This document shows positions 45,150 to 55,677 of a stretch of DNA of 64,000 bases, piece after piece. The first letter of the stretch is position 1; each line of letters starts with the position of its first letter. Made by a program: the position numbers and the translations under genes. The notes beneath the pieces are model-generated. The model did no database searches. It was not told the DNA's origin and saw only the letters and a list, made by a program, of their open reading frames with translations. The stretch is from Pseudomonas gozinkensis (GTDB lineage: Bacteria; Pseudomonadota; Gammaproteobacteria; Pseudomonadales; Pseudomonadaceae), in contig NZ_CP062253.1 of assembly GCF_014863585.1 (NCBI RefSeq), positions 4,897,001 through 4,961,000 of the forward strand, in the 5' to 3' direction.

Positions 45150-46169
45150 TTAAACCGCCACCAGGCGCACGCTGGCACCTTCACCGACGCCAAGGGCTTC
45201 GGCTGCTTCCAGATCCAGGGTCACCGGTTTGCCCGGCGCGTAATCCAGCTCAAGCAATACCGCGCGGTAATCCTGCAACTGGGCATTGGCAACCAGATAC
45301 TGGCGACCGGCACCTTTGACCGGCTCGCCGATCTTCACCGGCACCACACGACTCTGGGCGATCGAACGGATCCCCGAAACGCGCGCATGCAGGGTCGGGC
45401 CACCGTCGAAGATGTCGATGTAGTGATCGGTCTCGAAGCCTTCGCGCATCAGGATGTCGAAGGTGATCTGCGCACGCGGGTGCACCTGGCCCATCGCTTC
45501 CTGAGCGGAGTCCGGCAGCAACGGCACGTAGATCGGGTAATGCGGCATCAGCTCGGCGAGGAACGTGCGGCTTTTCAGGCCACACAGACGCTCGGCCTCG
45601 GCGTAGTTCAGGTCGAAGAAGTTACGGCCGATGGCATCCCAGAATGGCGAGTCGCCGTTTTCATCGCTGTAACCGACGATCTCGGTCACCACCGAGTCGG
45701 CAAAGCGCTCTGGGTGGCTGGCGACGAACAGCAGACGACCACGGGAATTGAGCTCGGACCATGGCGAACCCACCAGCTCGCGCAGCACATAAAAACTGGT
45801 CAGCAAGCTGTTGCCGGTCAGGTCGTGGCATTGCGAGAGCACGTGGATCTTGTTGTGGATCTTCAGCTCGCGGGAGGCGTGCACGAAGGTTTCGTTGCGA
45901 AAGCTGTAGAACGGCTCGGAATAACCGGCCGAAGCGACGATCGCCGAGCAGCCCACCAGTTTGCCGGTGGCGGTGTCTTCGAGGACGAAGAAATAACTTT
46001 CTTCACCGTTGAAGCTCACTTCGGCGGCAAACGAGGCTTCGCTCGCAGCGATCTTGTCGCTCAGGCGTTCCACGTCATCCGGCAAGGAAGTGACACCAAT
46101 CGGGCTGTCCGCAGCCAGACGCTGTACCTCGCCCAGATCAGCCATTTGCGCGGGGCGCATCACCAGCAT
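45150..46169 (-). CDS. aruF: Arginine N-succinyltransferase, alpha subunit
   Basis: The 339-residue partner of AruG transfers succinyl from succinyl-CoA to arginine (and ornithine), the first step of the pathway. MLVMRPAQMADLGEVQRLAADSPIGVTSLP, HDLTGNSLLTSFYVLRELVGSPWSELNSRGRLLFVASHPERF and DIFDGGPTLHARV match AstA/AruF. ATG 46169 is the family start; the frame continues to 46217 into a repeat. Confidence 0.95.
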   Translation of the reverse strand: MLVMRPAQMADLGEVQRLAADSPIGVTSLPDDVERLSDKIAASEASFAAEVSFNGEESYFFVLEDTATGKLVGCSAIVASAGYSEPFYSFRNETFVHASRELKIHNKIHVLSQCHDLTGNSLLTSFYVLRELVGSPWSELNSRGRLLFVASHPERFADSVVTEIVGYSDENGDSPFWDAIGRNFFDLNYAEAERLCGLKSRTFLAELMPHYPIYVPLLPDSAQEAMGQVHPRAQITFDILMREGFETDHYIDIFDGGPTLHARVSGIRSIAQSRVVPVKIGEPVKGAGRQYLVANAQLQDYRAVLLELDYAPGKPVTLDLEAAEALGVGEGASVRLVAV

Positions 46170-46216
46170 GGTGTCACTCCTTTCTCTTATAAATTCACAG
46201 AAAAAAACACCGGTCA

Positions 46217-46306
46217 CTGTGGGAGCGAGCTTGCTCGCGAAAGCGGTGTATCAGTCAGCATAGATGGCGACTGAAACTCCCTTTTCGCGAGCAAGCTCGC
46301 TCCCAC
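46217..46306. repeat. Inverted repeat pair between aruC and aruF
   Basis: TGTGGGAGCGAGCTTGCTCG and its inverse at 46286-46306 enclose about 45 nt. Same family as 39614, located inside the aru operon between the first and second genes. Confidence 0.87.
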
Positions 46307-46374
46307 AATGAAACTTGCCCGGCATTAAAAATTGAGCTCGACGCCTGAAAAAACTCCAGACGCCGAAAGGTCTA

Positions 46375-47694
<1,320 letters not shown>

Positions 47695-47724
47695 TTATAG
47701 CGCAAACCCCGGATTTTCCCGGGT

Positions 47725-47740
47725 TTACGGCAATGCGACA
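47725..47740 (-). promoter_or_regulatory. Candidate ArgR half-site upstream of aruC
   Basis: The minus strand reads TGTCGC-N8-AA (TGTCGCATTGCCGTAA), matching the P. aeruginosa ArgR half-site as I recall it. A second TGTCGT and degenerate TGCGCC/TGCGAC copies lie just upstream (47745-47792). The remainder of 47596-47900 shows no gene; it is the shared promoter region of aruC and the LRR gene. Confidence 0.5.
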
Positions 47741-47900
47741 TATAGCGTCGCAAAGGCGCAGTTTAAACCGTCGACGACAATTGCAGCAGGCCTGAGAGGA
47801 TATCAATTGAAGGCCACGGCAATGTCATATCTATATACCGCACCCCGCTCGGGACATTTTGATTTGCTTGGCTCATTTCCAGACGCCAAGGCGCAATCCC

Positions 47901-50900
47901 ATGCAATCACCGACCGAACCACAACCGGACGTCATACCCGGCAATCCCCCCTCACATTATCAACCGCTGGTGGATGCAATCCCCGACTGGCTGGGCCAGG
48001 CCTCTGCCACCCGGCGCACGGCACTGAAGAACAACCGGCGCCCCGTGACCGACAGCATCAGGAAAGCCTCAGCGGCACAACACGATCAATTGCGTGCCGC
48101 GATTGCCGGGCACATGCAGGTACAAAACAGCGTCGACCAGCGGCTCGCGCAAGTGCAGGACGTCAGCGCTTATGCCGAACCCTTGCTCAAGGCGGTACTC
48201 AAGTCTCGATTCGGACTTGAGCTGGACGTGAAGGAAATCTTCCTGCGCCTCTACCTGCCTGCCAGCACTCCCATTTTCGGCATCAGGACAGGCGTGCGCA
48301 GCTGGACGGTTTCCCTGCTGGACGCGGCACTGCACAACTTCCAGAAGGACGAGGCCCGGCAGGACGCCTACGATCGCGACTCCGGTTTCATCACCCGACC
48401 GTCACAAACCGGTCAGTTCGAAACCCTGCCGCAGATCCGCGAAAAAATCAGCATCCCCGCCTTCATCAGCCTTTGCCGGGAACTGGATATCGGGGCTGGC
48501 TACAAGACCTACCTTGAGGACTGTCTGGGCATCTCCAACCCGGTCGTTGCCGCCCTCCTGCCCGACAGGCTCAAGGAGAGCCAGAAAACTGCCCTGAAAG
48601 CAGACCTGCAACTGGCACGAGTCAACGGAGACATTGGCGAGAACTGGCTGCGGCTGATCAACGGGATGCTCGACGGCATAGAAGGCATGCGCATCAATGG
48701 TCACACCTTGCGCTGCCAGGACCTGACGATGATGTCGGCCTCCCTCACCGGCATCGTGGTTTTCGCTGCGGATCTGGAGCAGGCACGCGTTGCACTCGGG
48801 GTGGTGGCCTACATACCGGGCGACCCGGAACACCCGATCAAGGAGTACGCCTCGAGTGCGGCCATGGAAAAGGAACTGGTCCGCCAGTTGCGTTCGCCGG
48901 AGTACCAGCACTTTTTCACCCAGTTTGTGGCCCATGAACAAAAGGGACATTTCCTGGCCGATCTGAACCAGCGCCTGAGTCAGGTGAAATGGCATGAGCC
49001 GGTGTCAGGCAGCCAACTGCCCCCCTGGCGTGAAGCGCCGATCGAAAAGCCAAAACTGCAAATGGCCGTATCGCCCATCACCGGCAACCTCTGGGAACAC
49101 CTCTACCAACGCAAACTGAACAAGGTACTCAACGACGCCGCCACCCTGGCCGTCCCGACCGCCGACGCCGACCGAAAAGCGCGCTGGGCGCTCTGGGACT
49201 CCTTCGTCGACATTGCCTCCTCGATTCTCCAGATCGCCTCGTTTGTCGTGCTGCCCTTCGTGCCGTTCCTGGGCGAAATGATGATGGCTTACATCACCTA
49301 CCAATTTCTCGACGAAGCCTTCGAAGGTATCGTCGACTGGGCCGAAGGAGCAATCACCGAGGCCGGCGAGCAATTGTTCAGCGCCCTCGAATCACTGGTC
49401 GAACTGGGAGCCTTCGGCATCGGCGGCGGCATCGCCATGACGGAGCTGCCCAAGGTCTTGCCGCCGAGCGTCGTCTCCTTCATCGATCGCTTCCGGCCCG
49501 TCAAACTGCGCAACGGTAAGACCCTGTACTGGAAACCCGACCTCAAACCCTACGAAAGCCCGATCGTACCGCCAGAACGCGCAGTGCCGGACAAGCAGGG
49601 ACTGCACTGGCAGCAGGGCAAGAAACTGATGCCAATCGAGCAGAAACATTACGCGGTCAGCGATCACATCCATCCCGACAAGCTGCAGATCGAGCACCCG
49701 ACCCGGACGGACGCCTACCGTCCTGTCGCGTTTCATAATGGCGAGGGCGCCTTCCATACCGAACTCGAACGACCGCTGGAGTGGGACACAGCAGCTGCCT
49801 TGCAGCGTGTGGGTCCGAGCATCGAGCCGTTTTCTCCCGCCCGTCGCGAGCGAATCCTCAAGGTCAGCGGCTGCCACGAAGAGGCCTTGCGCAAGATGCA
49901 CGTCGATCGCGAGCGCGTACCACCGCTGCTGGCCGACACGATCCAGCGCTTTAAAATCGATCAGGATCTGCAGGGCTTCATCAGCCGGATGGCCAGTGAC
50001 AGGGCTGAAGATTACCTTCATGCCGATCCGCTGATGCAACTCCAGCTTCTCAATGATCAAGGGCTGCTGCCGGACAACCGACGCCTGCGCCTGATTGACG
50101 GGCAGGGACAAATCCTCTGGCAATCCTCTGCCGATGAACAGTTGCCGCTGATTGACCTTCACCAGGATCGTCTGGCCGACGGCGACCTGCTCAAGACCTT
50201 GCTGCAATCCCTCGGCGAACGAGACATCAACACACTGCTGGCGGAAGAGTTCGGCCAGATGATCGCCCTGGACGTTCGCACTCGCAGGCTGAGAAACCGG
50301 ATCGCTCAGATCGCAACCTCGCGCCGTACCGCATTGTTCGAGGCACGCTACCAGGCGCTTCAGCATCGCGAAGAGCCGCTGACGAAAAAGGTTGCCGGGC
50401 ACGAACCGCACCTGCCCGCCAGGATCACTGAAGAATTGCTGCACACCGCCACTGGCACCGAATTGCTGGCAATCGACGCCGGAGAGTGGCCGGAGCGCCA
50501 ACAGAGCCTTGCCGCCCAGGCCACCCACGAACTGCGCATAACCCGCGCCTATGAAGGATTGGAGCTGGATTCGGTGCGCAACCCGGATACCGATACGCTG
50601 GCGTTGCACAGCCTGAAAAAACTGCCGGGCTGGTCGGGGGACGTGCGGTTCGAAGTCCGGGCCGGATCACCCGAAGGGCCGCTGCTGGACAGCACCGGTG
50701 CGCCATCAGCCGCCATCCAGAAAGTGCTGGTACGCAGAATGGATGGCACCTGGCAGCCTTTCGACCATCAAGGAATGGAATTGCACGCCCCCACCGATTT
50801 CTACACCAGCGTGCTGCAGGCATTGCCGGACGCACAACGGCAGGCCCTGAACCTGCAGATCGGGGAAGGCGCAAAACTCAGGCAGGCCATTCGTGACAAC

Positions 50901-53900
50901 CCTGTGGATCGCGGCGACCTGCGCCTGGCGATTGCCGACGAGGCCATACAGCCGCTGGTCGTCGATACGCTGCGACTGGTCGGCGCACAAGGCTATGCCC
51001 GAGAGACCCCGCAAAGCCCGCGCACGCTGGAAAACCGCATCAGGCAGGTTTATCCAGGCATGGCGGACGACGATATGCAGAGCATGACGCTCCACCTTCG
51101 AAACCACCCTGATGGCCCGCTGACTGAACTGTCGCGCCTTCAGCTCGAATACGCGCAACTGGACAGCGACCTGAATAACTGGGCGCTCAATGTCCCGCGA
51201 GTCGATCCGGCTACACGTCTCGCCCTTTCACCGATCCAGAAGACAGCCATCCAGCGCGACCGCCAACAGTTCGCCCATGCATTGCGTCGCTGCTGGCGCA
51301 GGGAAACACCGGAGCCGAGTGGATTCCGACTGCAGTTTGCAGAGCCGCTGATGGGTGAACTGCCGGTCTTGAGCGCGAACTTCGACCATGTCACCAACCT
51401 GGATCTGAAAGGCACCGACAGCGGTGGCGGGATCGACCGATTCCTGCAAGGTTTCACACGCTTGCGGCGACTGGCATTGAATCAATTCGACCTGGATGAC
51501 CTGCCACAGTCCATCACGGCCATGACCTCGTTGCGGCAACTGCGGCTGCGCCATTGCGGGATAACCCTGACACCGCAAAACCAGTTGCTGCTGTCATCGC
51601 TCAATGAGCTGACATCACTCGACCTGCAGGGCAATCCCCTGGGCATCACGATGGACGTCAATGCCCTGCCGACACTGCATCACCTCAATCTGACCGACAC
51701 CGGAATATCCGAACTGCCCCACGGCCTGCTGGCTCACCCACGCATCAAAAGTGCCTGGCTTGCCGACAACCGGATCGCTGCACTTCCCGATGCCGTGTTC
51801 GAGTTTTCCCCGGGCACTACCGCTGGATACGACTTTTCCGGTAATCCGTTCTCCAACGCCACGCGAGAACAGATAAAGGTCTACTTCAAACGGACAGGCA
51901 ACGACATGGGCGTGCGTGCGGAGCAATCCGATATTGATCGGACCAAGGCACTGTTCACCGACCTCAATGATCGCCTGGCGAGCGAGCTGATCTACCAACT
52001 GCCGGGCTCGCTTGTTCAGGGACGGATACAACTGGCTCGCTGGGAAACCGAAATTGTACGGATGACCGCCGACCTGGCTGCGTGGGTCCGGGACATTCCA
52101 GACCGCCATCCGCATAACGGGGAACTGTTCAGCCTCGAGGAGCGACTCGCCGAACACACGGCGCGAGAAGCATTTGCCGGGCGCCTTGAACGGCTCTGGC
52201 GCCACCGTTCGACAGCTCATCCACTGACGAGAGCGGACGTGTTTACAGCGCAACCGACATTCGTTGGTGACATGCCGGTAGTCAATGCAGACCTCAACCA
52301 CATCACCACTCTGTCGATGACCGGCAAGAAGGACATCAGTGGCGTCCCTGCATTTCTGCGCACCTTTCCACGGCTGACCCATCTGATTCTTCAAGACTTC
52401 GCACTTGAGGGAGTGTCCCAGGCCCTTGCACAGCAACATGCCCTCACCACACTGACCCTGAAGAATTGCGGTCTGGTTTACACCGCCGAGACGCAAGCGG
52501 CGCTGGCAACCATGCCCGCTCTGGAACTGCTGGAGTTGCCTGACAACCCCCTGGGCAGCACGCCCGACCTGAGCGAGCTGGGCGAACTGACTTACCTCGA
52601 CCTGTCCAATACCGACATTGCTGAAGTGCCGGTCGGCATGGCAGGCCATCCAAAGCTGAAAACCGCCATCGTCAGCGAAAACCGGATCAGCGAAATTCCC
52701 GACGTCTTTTTCTCGCTCCCGGCGCGGGCCAGCGAAGGATTCGACTTTTCCGCCAATCCGTTGAGCGCCGAGACGCGGGAAAAAATCAAGACCTACTCCC
52801 GCGAGTACGGCCCGGACTTTGGCGTACTCGCCGACAAGACGGACATCGACGCCACCAAGGCGCTGTTTCCTGGCCTGGACGACGAAGACGCCAGCGAAGT
52901 GTTCTATGGCTTGCCAGGCGATATCGAGCACGGCCGCTCGCAACTCAGGCACTGGCAAGCGGAGATCGAACAATTGTCATCGGATCTTGCGCACTGGATC
53001 AACGCAACGCCGGCCACGCATCCGGTCACCGGTGAGCGGATGAGCCCGATGCAAATGTTCGTGGAACACACGCATCGAAAGGCATTTGCCCAGCAACTCG
53101 AACGCCTGTGGCGTGCGAGAACGACGCAAGCCCCGCGGCTAAGGACCGACACCCTGATCATGGACGTCGCGCTCATCGGTGATCTGCCTGCTCTGTCGAC
53201 CAACTTCAGTCACATCACCGAGCTTTCATTCAGCGGCAATACCGCCTTGAACGGCATGGATACCTTCCTCGACTCGTTCACCGGGTTACGGCATCTGGAA
53301 CTGCATGACTTCAACTTCACACAATTTCCCGCCGCCTGCGAACGCATGCCCGCGTTGCAGCGCCTGATCATCGAAAACTGCGCATTGACGCTGACCCCGC
53401 AAACACAGGCCAGCCTTTCTTCCCTGAGCCGATTGCAGTATCTGAATCTGAGCCGCAACCCATTGGGCGCTCCACCATCGCTTTCGGGCATGACGGCACT
53501 GGTTCACTTGCGAATGGTCGACACGGCCATCACCCGCCTGCCGGACGACCTGCTCGACCACCCGCGACTGGTCGCCGCCAACCTGGACAAAAACCTGATC
53601 AGCGAGCTGCCCGATGCCGTGTTCAACATCCCGCCGCAACAACCTGCGCAACTGAGTTTTACCGACAACCCGTTGAGCGAGGCCACCCTCGAACGCATCA
53701 AAGTCTGCTATCAACTGAAACGGCAGAACTTCGGGGTTTTCATGCCTCGTGAAGACCTTGACCGGACCCAGTCGCTCTTTCCGACCCTGGATCGCGAGGA
53801 CGCCAATCGCGTGCTGTACCTGTTGCCGGGCACCCTTGAGGAAGGCCGGGCGCAGATCGGGAACTGGGAGATGGAGTGGCAGCGACTTGACGAAGACCTC

Positions 53901-55622
53901 ACCTCTTGGGTTGCCGATATACCCGAGCGCTTTCCGGCCACCGGTGAGTTAATCAGTGAAGATCTGCGATTGGCAGAACAGACTGATCGCGAGACGTTTC
54001 GCCGGGAAATCGAAGCCTTCTGGCGTGAACGGTCAGAGGAACAGCCCGAGGCCAGGTCACAGACGCTGAACCTGAATATTCCATTTGTCGGTGATCTGCC
54101 GCCGATACGCGCAGACTTCAGCCATGTCTTGAGCCTGTCACTCAATGGCAACACGCAACTGCGAGTCAACGAACACTTCCTCCAGTGCTTCAGCGGCCTG
54201 AAGGGCCTGGAGTTACGCGATCTGGCCTTGGGGCAATTCCCGCGCGCGATCACCGGGATGCCTGCGCTTGAAGAGCTGGTGCTGAGCAATTGCGCACTGG
54301 TCCTGGACAGTGAAGGCCAGACGGCCCTTTCGGCACTGACCCGGCTCACCAGCCTGGATCTCTACCGCAACCCGTTGGGCCGCTCGCCCAATCTGCGAAA
54401 CATGGCGGCACTCGAGTACCTGGATCTGGCGAGCACCGGGATCAGCGAACTGCCCGAAGGGCTGTTGGAGTTGCCGGCCATTGAAACCATCGTGCTCAAC
54501 AACAATCACATCACCGAGATTCCACAGGCCGTCTTCGAACTGCCGGCGTCAGCAGGGGCTGGTTACGACTTTGGTGACAATCCTCTGAGCGCCGCCACTC
54601 GCGAGCACGTCAAGAACTACTATCGCCGGACCGAGGAAGACCTCGGCGTATTGGCCGAGCCGGCGGATATCGCCCGCGCCCGGACACTGTATCCCACTCT
54701 GGATGATGAACAGGCCAGCGCGTTCATCTACCGCCTGGACGGCACACTGGTGGATGGCCGAACCGAATTGACACGGCTGGAGCTTGAGCTCGAAACCCTG
54801 CGGGGAGATCTGGTCGCGTGGGAAGCCGACATCCCCGGACACCCGGTAACAGGCTTGCCGTTGAACGCGGATCAACGCCTGCATGAGGAACAAAACAGGG
54901 CAGCCTTCTCGGAGACCTTGTTGACGTGCTGGCGCCAGATACCGGTGGAGGGTGCGAACGCGGCAGACCATCAACTCACGTCGACGCTTTCAATCATGGG
55001 CGAGCTGCCGACCTTGCGTGCCGACTTCAGCCATGTGTCGGACCTTTACCTGGTCAACAGTGCGGACCATTGGCCACGCGTCGGCCGTTTTCTGGAAGCA
55101 TTTCCCGGCCTTGAACATGTCGACATCCGGGGTTATGACCTGAGCACTGTGCCCGAGGCCATCTTCAGGATGAATCGACTGACCACACTGAGTCTGCCCG
55201 CCTGCCGTATCACGCTGACTGCGCGTGAAGTGAACGGGCTGGCCGGGCTGCATTCGCTTGAGCTCCTGCATTTGCAGGACAACCCCCTGAAACTGGCTCC
55301 CGACCTGAGCAATCTGCAGCACCTGAGCGATCTCGACCTGAGTACCACCGGCATCAGCGAAATTCCCAGGGGTGTGCTCGGAAATCACAACTGGATGGAA
55401 ATCGACCTTTCAGGCAACGAAATCATCGAAGTCCCGGACGAACTGCAGGATGTGCCGGCCTACGTCGGCGACCGCTACGACTTGCGCGGCAATCCTTTCT
55501 CCCCCGAGGCAATGAACCGCATTCGGGCGTACTACCAGGAAACGGGCCATACGCTGAACGTCGACAACGTGGTCGGACAGCAGGCTCCCGTGACTCGTCC
55601 CGGTGTCGCCATAGAGGATTGA
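47901..55622 (+). CDS. Giant multi-LRR protein with NEL-effector-like scaffold
   Basis: A 2573-residue protein from ATG 47901; TTG 47859 is an alternative start. Residues 1-1050 are unique sequence resembling the DUF6543/dermonecrotic-toxin-like N-region of Pseudomonas LRR/NEL proteins, with a hydrophobic stretch at about 432-475 (SILQIASFVVLPFVPFLGEM). From about 1050 to the end run five modules, each a helical linker (YPxLDDExASxxxYxLPG, LERLWR) plus about seven leucine-rich repeats (LDLxxNPLG, TGISELPxGLL, NPLSxATRE). Module anchors fall at residues 1161, 1465, 1769, 2073 and 2376. No signal peptide and no recognisable NEL ligase domain. It may be a secreted or host-directed factor; the function is inferred from architecture only. 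Confidence 0.75.
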   Translation: MQSPTEPQPDVIPGNPPSHYQPLVDAIPDWLGQASATRRTALKNNRRPVTDSIRKASAAQHDQLRAAIAGHMQVQNSVDQRLAQVQDVSAYAEPLLKAVLKSRFGLELDVKEIFLRLYLPASTPIFGIRTGVRSWTVSLLDAALHNFQKDEARQDAYDRDSGFITRPSQTGQFETLPQIREKISIPAFISLCRELDIGAGYKTYLEDCLGISNPVVAALLPDRLKESQKTALKADLQLARVNGDIGENWLRLINGMLDGIEGMRINGHTLRCQDLTMMSASLTGIVVFAADLEQARVALGVVAYIPGDPEHPIKEYASSAAMEKELVRQLRSPEYQHFFTQFVAHEQKGHFLADLNQRLSQVKWHEPVSGSQLPPWREAPIEKPKLQMAVSPITGNLWEHLYQRKLNKVLNDAATLAVPTADADRKARWALWDSFVDIASSILQIASFVVLPFVPFLGEMMMAYITYQFLDEAFEGIVDWAEGAITEAGEQLFSALESLVELGAFGIGGGIAMTELPKVLPPSVVSFIDRFRPVKLRNGKTLYWKPDLKPYESPIVPPERAVPDKQGLHWQQGKKLMPIEQKHYAVSDHIHPDKLQIEHPTRTDAYRPVAFHNGEGAFHTELERPLEWDTAAALQRVGPSIEPFSPARRERILKVSGCHEEALRKMHVDRERVPPLLADTIQRFKIDQDLQGFISRMASDRAEDYLHADPLMQLQLLNDQGLLPDNRRLRLIDGQGQILWQSSADEQLPLIDLHQDRLADGDLLKTLLQSLGERDINTLLAEEFGQMIALDVRTRRLRNRIAQIATSRRTALFEARYQALQHREEPLTKKVAGHEPHLPARITEELLHTATGTELLAIDAGEWPERQQSLAAQATHELRITRAYEGLELDSVRNPDTDTLALHSLKKLPGWSGDVRFEVRAGSPEGPLLDSTGAPSAAIQKVLVRRMDGTWQPFDHQGMELHAPTDFYTSVLQALPDAQRQALNLQIGEGAKLRQAIRDNPVDRGDLRLAIADEAIQPLVVDTLRLVGAQGYARETPQSPRTLENRIRQVYPGMADDDMQSMTLHLRNHPDGPLTELSRLQLEYAQLDSDLNNWALNVPRVDPATRLALSPIQKTAIQRDRQQFAHALRRCWRRETPEPSGFRLQFAEPLMGELPVLSANFDHVTNLDLKGTDSGGGIDRFLQGFTRLRRLALNQFDLDDLPQSITAMTSLRQLRLRHCGITLTPQNQLLLSSLNELTSLDLQGNPLGITMDVNALPTLHHLNLTDTGISELPHGLLAHPRIKSAWLADNRIAALPDAVFEFSPGTTAGYDFSGNPFSNATREQIKVYFKRTGNDMGVRAEQSDIDRTKALFTDLNDRLASELIYQLPGSLVQGRIQLARWETEIVRMTADLAAWVRDIPDRHPHNGELFSLEERLAEHTAREAFAGRLERLWRHRSTAHPLTRADVFTAQPTFVGDMPVVNADLNHITTLSMTGKKDISGVPAFLRTFPRLTHLILQDFALEGVSQALAQQHALTTLTLKNCGLVYTAETQAALATMPALELLELPDNPLGSTPDLSELGELTYLDLSNTDIAEVPVGMAGHPKLKTAIVSENRISEIPDVFFSLPARASEGFDFSANPLSAETREKIKTYSREYGPDFGVLADKTDIDATKALFPGLDDEDASEVFYGLPGDIEHGRSQLRHWQAEIEQLSSDLAHWINATPATHPVTGERMSPMQMFVEHTHRKAFAQQLERLWRARTTQAPRLRTDTLIMDVALIGDLPALSTNFSHITELSFSGNTALNGMDTFLDSFTGLRHLELHDFNFTQFPAACERMPALQRLIIENCALTLTPQTQASLSSLSRLQYLNLSRNPLGAPPSLSGMTALVHLRMVDTAITRLPDDLLDHPRLVAANLDKNLISELPDAVFNIPPQQPAQLSFTDNPLSEATLERIKVCYQLKRQNFGVFMPREDLDRTQSLFPTLDREDANRVLYLLPGTLEEGRAQIGNWEMEWQRLDEDLTSWVADIPERFPATGELISEDLRLAEQTDRETFRREIEAFWRERSEEQPEARSQTLNLNIPFVGDLPPIRADFSHVLSLSLNGNTQLRVNEHFLQCFSGLKGLELRDLALGQFPRAITGMPALEELVLSNCALVLDSEGQTALSALTRLTSLDLYRNPLGRSPNLRNMAALEYLDLASTGISELPEGLLELPAIETIVLNNNHITEIPQAVFELPASAGAGYDFGDNPLSAATREHVKNYYRRTEEDLGVLAEPADIARARTLYPTLDDEQASAFIYRLDGTLVDGRTELTRLELELETLRGDLVAWEADIPGHPVTGLPLNADQRLHEEQNRAAFSETLLTCWRQIPVEGANAADHQLTSTLSIMGELPTLRADFSHVSDLYLVNSADHWPRVGRFLEAFPGLEHVDIRGYDLSTVPEAIFRMNRLTTLSLPACRITLTAREVNGLAGLHSLELLHLQDNPLKLAPDLSNLQHLSDLDLSTTGISEIPRGVLGNHNWMEIDLSGNEIIEVPDELQDVPAYVGDRYDLRGNPFSPEAMNRIRAYYQETGHTLNVDNVVGQQAPVTRPGVAIED
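51040..55570 (+). repeat. Five tandem ~912-bp coding modules within the LRR gene
   Basis: The same LRR anchor (N/D-F/L-x-H-V/I) occurs at 51381, 52293, 53205, 54117 and 55026, that is 912, 912, 912 and 909 bp apart. Each unit codes for a linker of roughly 100-130 residues and an LRR block. Protein similarity between units is clear, but nucleotide identity is modest, so duplication is old or under selection. Confidence 0.85.
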
Positions 55623-55637
55623 AAGCGCTGGAAACGA

Positions 55638-55668
55638 CAACGCCATGGAATCGGATTTCATGGCGTTG
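55638..55668 (+). terminator. Hairpin after the LRR gene
   Basis: CAACGCCATG (55638-55647) pairs with CATGGCGTTG (55659-55668), 10 bp, followed by only GTTTA. It sits between the convergent LRR and argR genes and is probably a weak terminator. Confidence 0.6.
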
Positions 55669-55677
55669 GTTTATCGG

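Noticed and set aside
47859..47900. TTG start for the LRR protein
   Set aside because: ATG 47901 is a better codon and the 14 extra residues add no recognisable feature; neither start has a strong ribosome site, so this remains a preference.
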